Shown here in pieces: positions 35,515 to 43,632 of a DNA stretch of 64,000 nt. Positions within the stretch are counted from its first letter, which is position 1; every line of letters begins with the position of its first letter. The notes beneath the pieces were generated by a model that worked only from the letters and a program-made list of their open reading frames with translations, made no database searches and was not told the origin of the DNA. The DNA comes from UBA4582 sp047630175 (lineage in GTDB: Bacteria > Pseudomonadota > Gammaproteobacteria > Pseudomonadales > Azotimanducaceae). Position numbers and translations under genes: made by a program. The DNA lies in NCBI GenBank assembly GCA_047630175.1, contig JBLHVI010000012.1, positions 16,406 through 80,405 of the forward strand. Reading direction: 5' to 3'.

Positions 35515-36327
35515 ATGATTCATATCGACAAGCTAGCCGTCGTTGATCCAAAAGCCGAGATCGGCGACAACTGCCATATAGGCCCTTTTTGTACCATCGC
35601 CGCAAACGTGATTATTGGCGCCAATACCGTTTTGCGCTCACACGTGGTCGTCGACCCCTATACAGAAATCGGTCCCGATACACAGATCTACCCATTCGCG
35701 ACGGTGGGTATCGAGTCCCAGGATACCAAGCACGTCGCTGACACCGTTACCTACACCAAGATTGGCGCGCGTAACACGATTCGCGAATTCGTCAGCATAC
35801 ACAGCGGCACCGAAGCAGGATCAACCACCAGTATTGGCGATGACTGCACGTTGCTTGCACATTCTCATGTGGCGCATAACTGCCATGTGGGCAACCATGT
35901 AGTGATGTCTCACAGCGCACTCATCGCAGGCCACGTCATTATTGGCGACCACGTCAACATTGGTGGCCTTTCAGCGATACATCAATTTTGTCACATCGGC
36001 AGAGCCGCCATGATCGGTGGTATGAGCCGAGTAATTCAAGATGTCTTACCATTTACTATCGCAGAAGGTTTTCCGGCTCACATGCGAGTGATCAACAAAA
36101 TTGGCATGGAACGCGCGGGCCACAGCTCCGAAGAAATCGCCGAAGTCCGAAAAGCTTTCCGCATCCTCTTCATGCGTGAACTTCGCCTCGAAATCGCAGT
36201 AAAACAAGCGCAAGAAGAGTTTCCGGAGTCTGCCAATGTAAGACTGATGATAGATGCCATTAGCTCATCTCAAAGAGGTTTGGCACGACCAGATTCCGCT
36301 ATGTTTGAAATTAATGTGAGTGAGTAA
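35515..36327 (+). CDS. lpxA: LpxA-family UDP-N-acetylglucosamine acyltransferase
   Basis: The start at 35515 (MIHIDKLAVV) follows GAAGGAGA by four bases and gives 270 residues, near the 262 of Escherichia coli LpxA. The first 190 residues are hexapeptide repeats of a left-handed beta-helix (IGDNCHIGPFCTI and similar); the catalytic histidine is H121 in AHSHVAHNC, followed by IGGLSAIHQFCHIG and a helical C-terminus. LpxA transfers a 3-hydroxyacyl chain to UDP-GlcNAc in lipid A synthesis. It usually sits with lpxD, fabZ and lpxB; here it heads an operon with a HAD phosphatase and galE. It may be the moved single copy or a paralogue making another acyl sugar. Confidence 0.85.
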   Translation: MIHIDKLAVVDPKAEIGDNCHIGPFCTIAANVIIGANTVLRSHVVVDPYTEIGPDTQIYPFATVGIESQDTKHVADTVTYTKIGARNTIREFVSIHSGTEAGSTTSIGDDCTLLAHSHVAHNCHVGNHVVMSHSALIAGHVIIGDHVNIGGLSAIHQFCHIGRAAMIGGMSRVIQDVLPFTIAEGFPAHMRVINKIGMERAGHSSEEIAEVRKAFRILFMRELRLEIAVKQAQEEFPESANVRLMIDAISSSQRGLARPDSAMFEINVSE

Positions 36328-36329
36328 CT

Positions 36330-36974
36330 ATGTATAAAGCTGTTTTATGGGATTTTGGCGGTGTCATGACCTCGAGCCCGTTTGAGGCCTTCAATCGCTT
36401 CGAGCGCACAGAGAAGCTACCAATCGATTTTATTCGCTCGATTAATTCGACTGATCCAGAGACCAATGCTTGGGCACAACTTGAGAGTGCTAGTATCGAT
36501 GTCAAAGAATTTGATAGCTTGTTTGCAGCAGAAGCTTCGCGCCTCGGACATGCAGTGCGTGGCCAACAAGTTCTCGCTCTACTGTCTGGCGAACTACGCC
36601 CAGAAATGGTCGCAGCTTTGAAATTGATCAAGGCGAAAATGAAGGTCGGATGCATCACCAACAATGTCAAAAGCGCAGGTACTGGGGCAGGTATGGCTCG
36701 TGACCCCGAACGTTCAAAGCAATTCGCAGCCGTAATGGATCTTTTCGATACAGTGATAGAATCCAGTAAAGTTGGTATTCGCAAACCGGACCCGCGCATT
36801 TATCAGCTGGCGTGTGACAAACTGTCCATTGCGCCAAGCGAGGCTATTTTTCTGGATGATCTGGGCATCAATCTCAAACCAGCACGCGCATTGGGTATGA
36901 CCACCATCAAAGTGCTAAATAGTCAGCAAGCGCTGACGGAATTAGAACAGCATCTCGATATGTCATTGCGCTAA
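36330..36974 (+). CDS. HAD superfamily hydrolase
   Basis: This 214-residue protein is a haloacid-dehalogenase superfamily IA member. Motif I is WDFGGV with the nucleophile D8, but the usual second aspartate is a glycine, as in relatives of ACAD10 and the soluble epoxide hydrolase N-domain. Motif II is the threonine of CITNN, motif III the lysine in IRKPDP and motif IV the pair in FLDDLG. Phosphatase activity is uncertain given the altered motif I. The gene starts two bases after lpxA and ends ten before galE, so it is in the middle of a tight operon that points to nucleotide-sugar or surface-lipid metabolism. Confidence 0.85.
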   Translation: MYKAVLWDFGGVMTSSPFEAFNRFERTEKLPIDFIRSINSTDPETNAWAQLESASIDVKEFDSLFAAEASRLGHAVRGQQVLALLSGELRPEMVAALKLIKAKMKVGCITNNVKSAGTGAGMARDPERSKQFAAVMDLFDTVIESSKVGIRKPDPRIYQLACDKLSIAPSEAIFLDDLGINLKPARALGMTTIKVLNSQQALTELEQHLDMSLR

Positions 36975-36984
36975 GGAGCTCCGG

Positions 36985-38001
36985 TTGAACATACTACTTA
37001 CTGGCGGCGCCGGCTATATAGGCTCGCACACGGCATTGGCCTTTATTGAGGCTGGCCATCGAGTGTCTGTCGCCGACAATCTGGCCAACAGCTCCGCCGA
37101 ATCAATTCGTCGTGTCGAACGCCTAACAGGGCAGTCTATTGACCTGCACAGACTCGATCTATTGGATTTAGTCAGCCTTGACAATTTGTTTGCACAATCC
37201 TCTTTTGATGCCGTCGTACATTTCGCCGGTCTCAAGGCTGTCGGAGAATCAGTCGCACAGCCATTGCTGTATTACCAAAACAACATCGGCAGTACCCTCA
37301 ACCTGATTGAGGTGATGGAGCGGCACAAAGTCAATCATTTGGTCTTTAGTTCATCAGCAACCGTCTACGGTGAACCGCAGCGCATTCCCATTGACGAGAC
37401 CTGTCAGATCATTGATGCCACAAATCCTTATGGGCGTTCAAAGCTGTTTATCGAGAAAATTCTGGAAGATGTTTGTCACGCAAACCCTGCATTCAATGTG
37501 GCGCGGTTACGATACTTTAATCCTGGGGGTGCCCATGAGAGTGGCGAAATTGGTGAGGACCCCAAGGGCACGCCCAGCAACCTTCTGCCTTTTGTCACGC
37601 AGGTAGCGGTGGGCAAACGCGCGCAGTTGGTTGTCTTCGGTAATGACTACGACACACCTGATGGCACCTGCGTACGTGACTATATCCACGTGGTAGATCT
37701 GGCGATGGGGCATCTGGCGGCAGTGAAAAAGCTGGTCAGCCATCCCGGCATGGTGACATACAATCTCGGCACAGGTACTGGCTATTCTGTCTTGGATATC
37801 ATCGAGGCTTTCGAAACTGCAAACAACCTAACATTGCCTTACGTGATTGGGCCTCGAAGAAATGGCGATATAGCCAGCAGCTATACCAACCCCATTAAAG
37901 CGCAGAACGACCTAGGTTGGCGGGCAACGAGAGATTTAGACGCGATCTGCCGCGACGCTTGGCGTTGGCAACAGCAATATCCAGATGGTTACGCGCGTTG
38001 A
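36985..38001 (+). CDS. galE: UDP-glucose 4-epimerase
   Basis: Translation starts at TTG 36985, preceded by AAGGAG (36973-36978) at six bases. The 338-residue protein is an NAD-dependent short-chain epimerase that interconverts UDP-glucose and UDP-galactose. It shows TGGAGYIGSHT at the N-terminus, FAGLKAVGES near 82, SSSATVYG near 124 and catalytic NPYGRSK (Y-x3-K) near 148, plus DGTCVRDYIHV near 228, all standard GalE features. It ends the lpxA-HAD-galE operon and converges with a galM-like gene 19 bases away, so the galactose enzymes lie side by side on opposite strands. Confidence 0.95.
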   Translation: MNILLTGGAGYIGSHTALAFIEAGHRVSVADNLANSSAESIRRVERLTGQSIDLHRLDLLDLVSLDNLFAQSSFDAVVHFAGLKAVGESVAQPLLYYQNNIGSTLNLIEVMERHKVNHLVFSSSATVYGEPQRIPIDETCQIIDATNPYGRSKLFIEKILEDVCHANPAFNVARLRYFNPGGAHESGEIGEDPKGTPSNLLPFVTQVAVGKRAQLVVFGNDYDTPDGTCVRDYIHVVDLAMGHLAAVKKLVSHPGMVTYNLGTGTGYSVLDIIEAFETANNLTLPYVIGPRRNGDIASSYTNPIKAQNDLGWRATRDLDAICRDAWRWQQQYPDGYAR

Positions 38002-38019
38002 ACCTGCGCCTACAGCTGT

Positions 38020-39057
38020 TTAGTCGCAACTCAATTGATAGATCGTCGTACTATCAAACACATCACCACTCACCAGCCGTGTTGAAGGAAAGTGCGACAC
38101 GTTAGGGCTGTCAGGGAAGTGCTGAGTCTCTAGGCATATACCGGCATGCGGCACTGACAAATGGTTACCCGTATATAACTGCAGGCCAGGTTCGGTCGTC
38201 ACAACATCCAGACGGATCCCTGATTGCTCGCTATAGAGTGTAGCTGCGGGCGTCTCAGTTGTAGGCTCGGACATCTTGTCGAGTACTAGGCAATGATCAA
38301 ATCCCTGCCCCAGACGTAACTGCTCGTGCGTCGCCTTCATTAAAGGTCCAAGGATTTTTGTTGTGCGAAATTCAAATGGCGTACCCACAACCGACTCAAC
38401 TTTGCCCGTCGGCAACGTCTGTGTATCTATAGGTAAATACGCACCGGCCCTAACACGCAATGCATGATCGAGTATGTTCACGGTACCATCTTGCCAACCG
38501 TCAGTACCAGAGAGATTAAAATAAGCGTGATTCGTTAAATTGATCACGGTGTCAACATCGCTCGTAGCCTGATAGTGGTAACCCAGGGCTGGCCCGATAA
38601 GAGACACCGTCACCGAGATCTGCATTGTGCCGGGATAACCCTGGTCGCCTGCCGCGCTCAGCAAGTGGAACTGAACTCCACTGTTGGTAGTTTTGCCCTG
38701 CCATGTTGCCTGCGAAAATCCGTAAGTCCCGCCATGCAGATGGTGCTGTCCATGATTTTTATCTAATGTGAACTGCTGATTTCCAAGCCGAAATTGACCA
38801 TGCCGAATCCGGTTAGCGAAACGACCAACAACTGCGCCAAGATAACTTTCGTCTCGATGGTAAGCTTCTGCACTGCATAGACCCAGCACCAAATTCAGGG
38901 GCGAAGCATATCGATCAAGAAATATCAGTGATTTAAGACGCAACCCGTAACTGCTGATAACGAGTCGAACGTCATCGTTTTGGAGGTGCCAGTCAATGAC
39001 TGCTTCGCCAGTAATGGGATGCACACCCGTCTTTACAGCGCGGCTATGACAATTCAT
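38020..39057 (-). CDS. galM: Aldose 1-epimerase
   Basis: This 345-residue protein has the GalM beta-sandwich signatures: VVGRFANRIRHGQF near 75 with the conserved Asn-Arg, the catalytic histidine region NLTNHAYFNLSG near 172 and the glutamate in GICLETQHFPDSPN near 310. It converts alpha and beta anomers of galactose or glucose. Its ATG overlaps the stop of the upstream MoaD-like gene (ATGA), so it is cotranscribed with that gene and perhaps with the molybdenum hydroxylase, an odd partner set. It converges on galE. Confidence 0.92.
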   Translation of the reverse strand: MNCHSRAVKTGVHPITGEAVIDWHLQNDDVRLVISSYGLRLKSLIFLDRYASPLNLVLGLCSAEAYHRDESYLGAVVGRFANRIRHGQFRLGNQQFTLDKNHGQHHLHGGTYGFSQATWQGKTTNSGVQFHLLSAAGDQGYPGTMQISVTVSLIGPALGYHYQATSDVDTVINLTNHAYFNLSGTDGWQDGTVNILDHALRVRAGAYLPIDTQTLPTGKVESVVGTPFEFRTTKILGPLMKATHEQLRLGQGFDHCLVLDKMSEPTTETPAATLYSEQSGIRLDVVTTEPGLQLYTGNHLSVPHAGICLETQHFPDSPNVSHFPSTRLVSGDVFDSTTIYQLSCD

Positions 39058-39296
39058 CCGCCAGCAATAAAGTGGAAGAAATGCACCTCACTATCGGCGC
39101 CAACGGTTTCTAGCAGGGGCTCATGAATGATTTCACCGTCGATAGCAATCGCCATCCGCATAAGATCGGCGCGATCCAGCTGCGGATAACGTTTGATAAC
39201 AGCATCAATCAACTGGCGGTAATTTGCAGCAACGAGATCACACTCAGCCTCATGCGTTAACCTTTGCTGCTCACTTGAAAAACCGACTCTCGCCAT
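39054..39296 (-). CDS. MoaD/ThiS-like small sulfur-carrier protein
   Basis: This 80-residue protein ends in HFFHFIAGG; a C-terminal Gly-Gly after a hydrophobic strand is the mark of the ubiquitin-like sulfur carriers MoaD and ThiS. The middle also fits, with ANYRQLIDAVIKRYP and MAIAIDGEIIHEPLLETV ahead of SEVHFF. Such proteins are adenylated and thiocarboxylated at the last glycine and donate sulfur, for instance to build molybdopterin. It lies 89 bases after the large subunit of a molybdenum hydroxylase on the same strand and overlaps galM by four bases. No MoaE partner or adenylating enzyme is in the window, so its target is open. Confidence 0.8.
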   Translation of the reverse strand: MARVGFSSEQQRLTHEAECDLVAANYRQLIDAVIKRYPQLDRADLMRMAIAIDGEIIHEPLLETVGADSEVHFFHFIAGG

Positions 39297-39385
39297 AGCC
39301 CACCCAAAACCAACTAAAATCGCTCACGTCAACCGATCTGTAAGCACAATAACCGTGGCCGCTAACGGCGGCCAAAATTAAGTGC

Positions 39386-41638
39386 CTAGGCGCTATCTTG
39401 CACCAATTTCAATACTCGTGGTGGCGACAAAGGCAAATCTGTCACTTTAGCGCCAATCGCATTTTCAACAGCATTACCCACCGCGGCAAGGGGCGGAATA
39501 ATGCCAGACTCACCCACACCACGCACTCCATACGGATGGAATGCGTTGGGCACCTCAACAATAATGGCGTCGATCATGGGCAAGTCTGACGCCACAGGGA
39601 TCCGATAGTCGAGAAACCCTGCGTTCTCCATTAATCCATCCTCGTTGAAAACGTACTCCTCATTGAGCGCCCAACCAATACCCTGTGCTGCACCGCCTTG
39701 ATACTGACCCTCAACATACTGTGGGTGAATTGCTTTGCCAGCATCCTGAACAGCCGTATATCGAATCACATCAACCTTACCGGTTTCCTTATCAACTTCA
39801 ACATCGCATAGATGCACGGCGAAACTGGGCCCAGCACCGCGAGCGTTAATATTACCGCGGCCAGAGATTTGGCCACCCGTGCGCTCGGCACCTGCGCAAA
39901 CCTCAGCCAACGTTAAACATTCTTCACCCGCCATATTGGTGGCAACGCCGTCAGCCCAATCGACCTGCTCGGCAGTCACATTCCAGACCGAAGCGGCTCG
40001 TTGCTTGACTTGATTGACAACGTCCTCTGCCGCCTCAATTACCGCCATGCCGGTAGCAAATGTCGTTCGACTGCCCCCCGTACCTTGACTGAAGGCCACA
40101 TTCTCGGTGTCGGCAATGATGGGCTTGAGCAAGCTAGGCGCTATACCCAAAGCCTCAGCTGCCATCATCTGCATCGAGGCTCTGGAGCCACCAATATCAG
40201 GCGAACCTTCAACAATAGTTCCCGTGCCATCAGGGTTCATATTAATAATGACGCTCGATTGTCCACCCACGTTGAACCAGAAACCAGCGGCAACACCGCG
40301 ACCCTGATTTGCCTGCAAGGCATGTTTGTAATGCGCTGAGTCACGCGCCGCTTCCAGACACTCGACGAGACCCACACGCTTAAACTTAGGTCCGTAAATA
40401 GTCTGAGTGCCTTCTTTTGCAGCGTTTTGCAAGCGCAAGTCAATAGGATCACGCCCCAGCTTGACCGCCAACTCGTTCACCAACATTTCCACGGCGAACT
40501 CGGCCTGAGGTGCGCCTGGTGCCCGATAAGCAGCCACCTTGGCTTTGTTAACCACAACATCAAAACCTTCAATATACATATTCGGCACAGCGTAAGGCGT
40601 AAAAGCGGTCATACATCCGAGCATCACAGGTGAGCCCTTAAATGCACCGGCTTCATAAGCCAACCAGCCTTTCATGGCGGTTATGGTGCCGTCTTTTTTA
40701 GCGCCAATTTTAATCCGTGAGCGGCTAGCCGAACCCGGCCCGGTGGCTTTTAGCACTTCGTCGCGGTTCATCACCATTTTTACTGGGCGGCCAGACTTGC
40801 GGGACAAAATCAGTGCTACAGGTTCCAGATAGACAGTAGTTTTGCCACCAAAGCCGCCGCCAATCTCGCTGGCGATGACTTTTAACTTACCAAGATTCAT
40901 GTTCAATAATTTGGCGGTACTGGACCGAACGTCAAAGTGTCCTTGCGTTGAGCACCAAATCATCGACTGCCCGTCTTTGTCATAACGCACCGTGCAGGCG
41001 TGGGGCTCAATGTAACCTTGGTGTGCGGTGGGCGTATAAAACTCACGCTCGACTATCACGTCGGCATGACTAAACCCCGCCTCAATATCGCCGAGCTTCA
41101 TCTCGTGACGTGCTGCGATGTTCGATGCTGTCGTCGGCGTTTCTTCCAGACCTTGCGTAAACAGATCAGCATGCAACAGCGGCGAATCTGCTGCCATGGC
41201 AGTCCGCACGTCCAACACCGGTCTAAGAACCTCATATTCAATCTCGACAAGACTCAAGGCTTGCTCTGCGATGGCAGCCGTCTTAGCCGCAATAGCGACT
41301 ACTGCATGGCCGTGATACAAAACTTTGTCTTTAGCCAATATGTTGCGTGCCAAATCAAGCAAGCTAGAACTCCCCTCACCCGACTCAATTGCCTCGTCGG
41401 TTACACTCGGGAAATCAGCGTGGGTGGCAACCGCTAATACGCCGGGATGGGACTCCGCCTTAGATACATCCAGCGACTTAATAATAGCGTGAGCGTGCGG
41501 GCTGCGTAGAATCTTCCCCCAAATCATTCCTGGTAACGACATATCGGCACCATAATTGGCGCGTCCTGTCACTTTATCGAACCCATCAGGGCGAATCGTA
41601 TTCTGACCAATGTATTTAAAATCGCGTGCTTCACTCAT
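39386..41638 (-). CDS. Molybdenum hydroxylase large (molybdopterin-binding) subunit
   Basis: This 750-residue protein is the catalytic subunit of a xanthine-dehydrogenase-family enzyme that hydroxylates a substrate with water and passes electrons to iron-sulfur and flavin subunits. Cofactor-contacting GGGFGGKTTVYLEP is near 255-270, the active-site loop reads AYRAPGAPQAEFA near 370, and the catalytic glutamate is in GVGESG near 720. The loop is neither the AYRCSFR of form I carbon monoxide dehydrogenase nor the AYRGAGR of form II, so CO oxidation is not supported; a heterocycle, aldehyde or aryl-CoA is more likely. It is third in an operon: FAD subunit, [2Fe-2S] subunit, then this one after two bases. 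Confidence 0.93.
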   Translation of the reverse strand: MSEARDFKYIGQNTIRPDGFDKVTGRANYGADMSLPGMIWGKILRSPHAHAIIKSLDVSKAESHPGVLAVATHADFPSVTDEAIESGEGSSSLLDLARNILAKDKVLYHGHAVVAIAAKTAAIAEQALSLVEIEYEVLRPVLDVRTAMAADSPLLHADLFTQGLEETPTTASNIAARHEMKLGDIEAGFSHADVIVEREFYTPTAHQGYIEPHACTVRYDKDGQSMIWCSTQGHFDVRSSTAKLLNMNLGKLKVIASEIGGGFGGKTTVYLEPVALILSRKSGRPVKMVMNRDEVLKATGPGSASRSRIKIGAKKDGTITAMKGWLAYEAGAFKGSPVMLGCMTAFTPYAVPNMYIEGFDVVVNKAKVAAYRAPGAPQAEFAVEMLVNELAVKLGRDPIDLRLQNAAKEGTQTIYGPKFKRVGLVECLEAARDSAHYKHALQANQGRGVAAGFWFNVGGQSSVIINMNPDGTGTIVEGSPDIGGSRASMQMMAAEALGIAPSLLKPIIADTENVAFSQGTGGSRTTFATGMAVIEAAEDVVNQVKQRAASVWNVTAEQVDWADGVATNMAGEECLTLAEVCAGAERTGGQISGRGNINARGAGPSFAVHLCDVEVDKETGKVDVIRYTAVQDAGKAIHPQYVEGQYQGGAAQGIGWALNEEYVFNEDGLMENAGFLDYRIPVASDLPMIDAIIVEVPNAFHPYGVRGVGESGIIPPLAAVGNAVENAIGAKVTDLPLSPPRVLKLVQDSA

Positions 41639-41640
41639 GA

Positions 41641-42120
41641 TTATGCCGCTCCTCTCATGGTCGCGGCGGCATCAAGCACCGCGCGAATAATTTTGTCGTA
41701 GCCTGTGCAACGGCACAGATTGCCAGCAAGAAAATAGCGTGCCTCGGCCTCGGTAGGATCAGGATTAAGCGTCAATAGTGCTTGGGTCGATACCACCAAC
41801 CCTGGCGTGCAAATGCCACACTGCAATGCCGCATGCTCCAGAAATTTCTCCTGAATAACGCTGAGCTTGTCGCTGTTGCCGACGCCCTCAATGGTGCCAA
41901 TTTCACGGCCTTGAGCCTCAACACCTAAGACTAGACAGCTAACCACTAAACGACCATCGACGGTCACAGAACATGCGCCACAATCACCTGAACCGCAGCC
42001 CTCTTTGGTACCGGTCATCTGCAGGTCGTTGCGCAAGACATCAAGCAGTGTGTCATGGGGCTCACAGAGAAACTCGGTGGCGTCACCGTTAATTGACGTT
42101 GTGATATGTACTTTTGGCAT
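41641..42120 (-). CDS. Molybdenum hydroxylase [2Fe-2S] subunit
   Basis: This 159-residue protein carries two [2Fe-2S] clusters. The plant-ferredoxin-like N-terminus has GCGSGDCGAC followed by a fourth cysteine in VVSCLV; the helical C-terminus has QCGICTPG and CRCTGYDKI, the exact signature of the small subunits of CoxS/XdhC-type hydroxylases. It shuttles electrons from the molybdenum centre to the FAD subunit. The gene lies 11 bases after the FAD subunit gene and two before the large subunit gene. Confidence 0.96.
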   Translation of the reverse strand: MPKVHITTSINGDATEFLCEPHDTLLDVLRNDLQMTGTKEGCGSGDCGACSVTVDGRLVVSCLVLGVEAQGREIGTIEGVGNSDKLSVIQEKFLEHAALQCGICTPGLVVSTQALLTLNPDPTEAEARYFLAGNLCRCTGYDKIIRAVLDAAATMRGAA

Positions 42121-42131
42121 AATAAATTCTC

Positions 42132-43004
42132 CTACAAGCTCGCCTGGGCGCGTTGTTTTGCTATCACTGCTGCACGTTTGACTAGCACACCAACAATCTG
42201 TCTTCGGTAGTCTGCAGTACCACGTCGATCGGTAATGGGTCTGGCAGCGTTTGATGCGGCAGTCGCGGCCGCAACCAGCGCTGCTTCTTCAAGCTGAGTG
42301 CCTACCAGTGCCGCAGCCGCATCAGCGACTAATAACGCCGTCGGCGCTACAGCACCTATAGCGACTCGCGCAGCGGTACAGGTGCCACTAGCATCAAGGC
42401 TTATACTGACACCGGCGCCCGCAACGGCGATATCCATTTCAGTGCGAGGAATAAATCGCAAATAAGCATCCCGAGTACCGACGCCAGGTTTGGGTATTAA
42501 AATACGCTGTAATAACTCACCCGGCTGCATGCAGTTGCGGCCCACGCCGGTGACAAAGTCCTCTACGGCGACTGTGCGCGCCCCTTCTGGCCCATGAATC
42601 AGACACTTGGCACTACTCGCCATTAGCGCGGGAACAGTGTCTGCAGCCGGTGAGGAGTTACACAAATTGCCACCGATACTGGCGCGCCCCTGCACCTGCG
42701 TAGAACCAATCAGGTAAGCCGCTTCTATCAAACCTGGATACCATGCCTTAACGTCGTCAAGGGCGGTGAATTCGGCACAACACATAGAAGGCCCGAGTGA
42801 CAAACCCGCGTCGCTAAGCGCGTACGATAGCATCTCACGAATATGTTTGAGATCAAGTATTCGCAGAGGTTCGGAGGTTTGGCTCTTGGACTGAATGATC
42901 AGATCCGTGCCACCGGCCATCACTTTGGCTTTGATATCAGACCCGGCAAGTAAGGTTACCGCCTCCTCGATTGACGATGGCGCCTGGTAATCGACTACAG
43001 CCAT
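42132..43004 (-). CDS. Molybdenum hydroxylase FAD-binding subunit
   Basis: This 290-residue protein has the FAD-binding type 2 domain of medium subunits: MAGGTDLIIQSK near 31-42 and GRASIGGNLCNSSPAADTVPALMAS near 106-130 hold the flavin, and the C-terminal domain ends with DYRRQIVGVLVKRA. It accepts electrons from the [2Fe-2S] subunit and hands them to the final acceptor. It is the first gene of the operon; its promoter should lie in the 74 bases after the MAPEG gene or further up. No xdhC-like sulfuration chaperone gene is attached. Confidence 0.95.
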   Translation of the reverse strand: MAVVDYQAPSSIEEAVTLLAGSDIKAKVMAGGTDLIIQSKSQTSEPLRILDLKHIREMLSYALSDAGLSLGPSMCCAEFTALDDVKAWYPGLIEAAYLIGSTQVQGRASIGGNLCNSSPAADTVPALMASSAKCLIHGPEGARTVAVEDFVTGVGRNCMQPGELLQRILIPKPGVGTRDAYLRFIPRTEMDIAVAGAGVSISLDASGTCTAARVAIGAVAPTALLVADAAAALVGTQLEEAALVAAATAASNAARPITDRRGTADYRRQIVGVLVKRAAVIAKQRAQASL

Positions 43005-43078
43005 ATTTTTACTCCTGAGTTGAATCAGTGATTATTGTTTGAGATTTGGGGATTTGTAAAGCACCGACCTTGCAGGCG

Positions 43079-43468
43079 TCAGCCCGTAACAAGCCGCCAA
43101 ACCGCGCCTACAAGACTACCGAGGAGCAATATCCAGGCCGGCAATACTGACAGCAAAAACCCAGGACCCCGCTTTGCTGGATCTTTCACGTAGGTAATTG
43201 CATAAATAATGCGCCCAACCAAATAGACACAGCCGAGGCCTGCGGCCCATTCTTCACCAACGTAATAGCCAAATGCCCAGAGTGCCGGCAGGAACACGAC
43301 CAGTTGTTCTAGGGTGTTGTAGTGCACGCGGTAATGGCGCTCAAACATTTCATCACCCGCAATCGCAGGGGCTTTGATGTTGTACTTACCACGGGCCGCT
43401 CCAACCCTAATACTCATCCAAATAAACTCTAATAACGCCAACATGGTTATGATCGTGAGTAATTCCAT
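43079..43468 (-). CDS. MAPEG family membrane protein
   Basis: This 129-residue protein has four predicted membrane segments and the MAPEG pattern: RVGAARGKYNIKAPAIAGDEMFERHYRVHYNTLEQLVVFLP near 21-60, then VYLVGRIIYAITYV and a hydrophobic C-terminus. Bacterial MAPEG proteins are related to glutathione-dependent membrane enzymes; the conserved Arg and Asn-Thr-Leu-Glu residues are present. The real substrate is unknown. It lies upstream of the molybdenum hydroxylase operon on the same strand with a 74-base gap, so they may be linked only loosely. Confidence 0.9.
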   Translation of the reverse strand: MELLTIITMLALLEFIWMSIRVGAARGKYNIKAPAIAGDEMFERHYRVHYNTLEQLVVFLPALWAFGYYVGEEWAAGLGCVYLVGRIIYAITYVKDPAKRGPGFLLSVLPAWILLLGSLVGAVWRLVTG

Positions 43469-43632
43469 GCGGTCTACCTTTTATTATGAGTTTTATTGAC
43501 ACGCATTATGAGCAAGTCAGCGCCTATGTCCAGCCCCCACCCGCGATGCCGCGACGAGCTATGATATTATGTGCCCACTGAGGCCTCGATGGAGGCGCAT
43601 TTATTTCAGAAGATATTATCAGGACAAGCAAT

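Noticed and set aside
39386..43004. Aerobic carbon monoxide dehydrogenase operon
   Set aside because: The large-subunit loop reads AYRAPGAPQ rather than AYRCSFR or AYRGAGR, and no CoxD/E/F genes are present.
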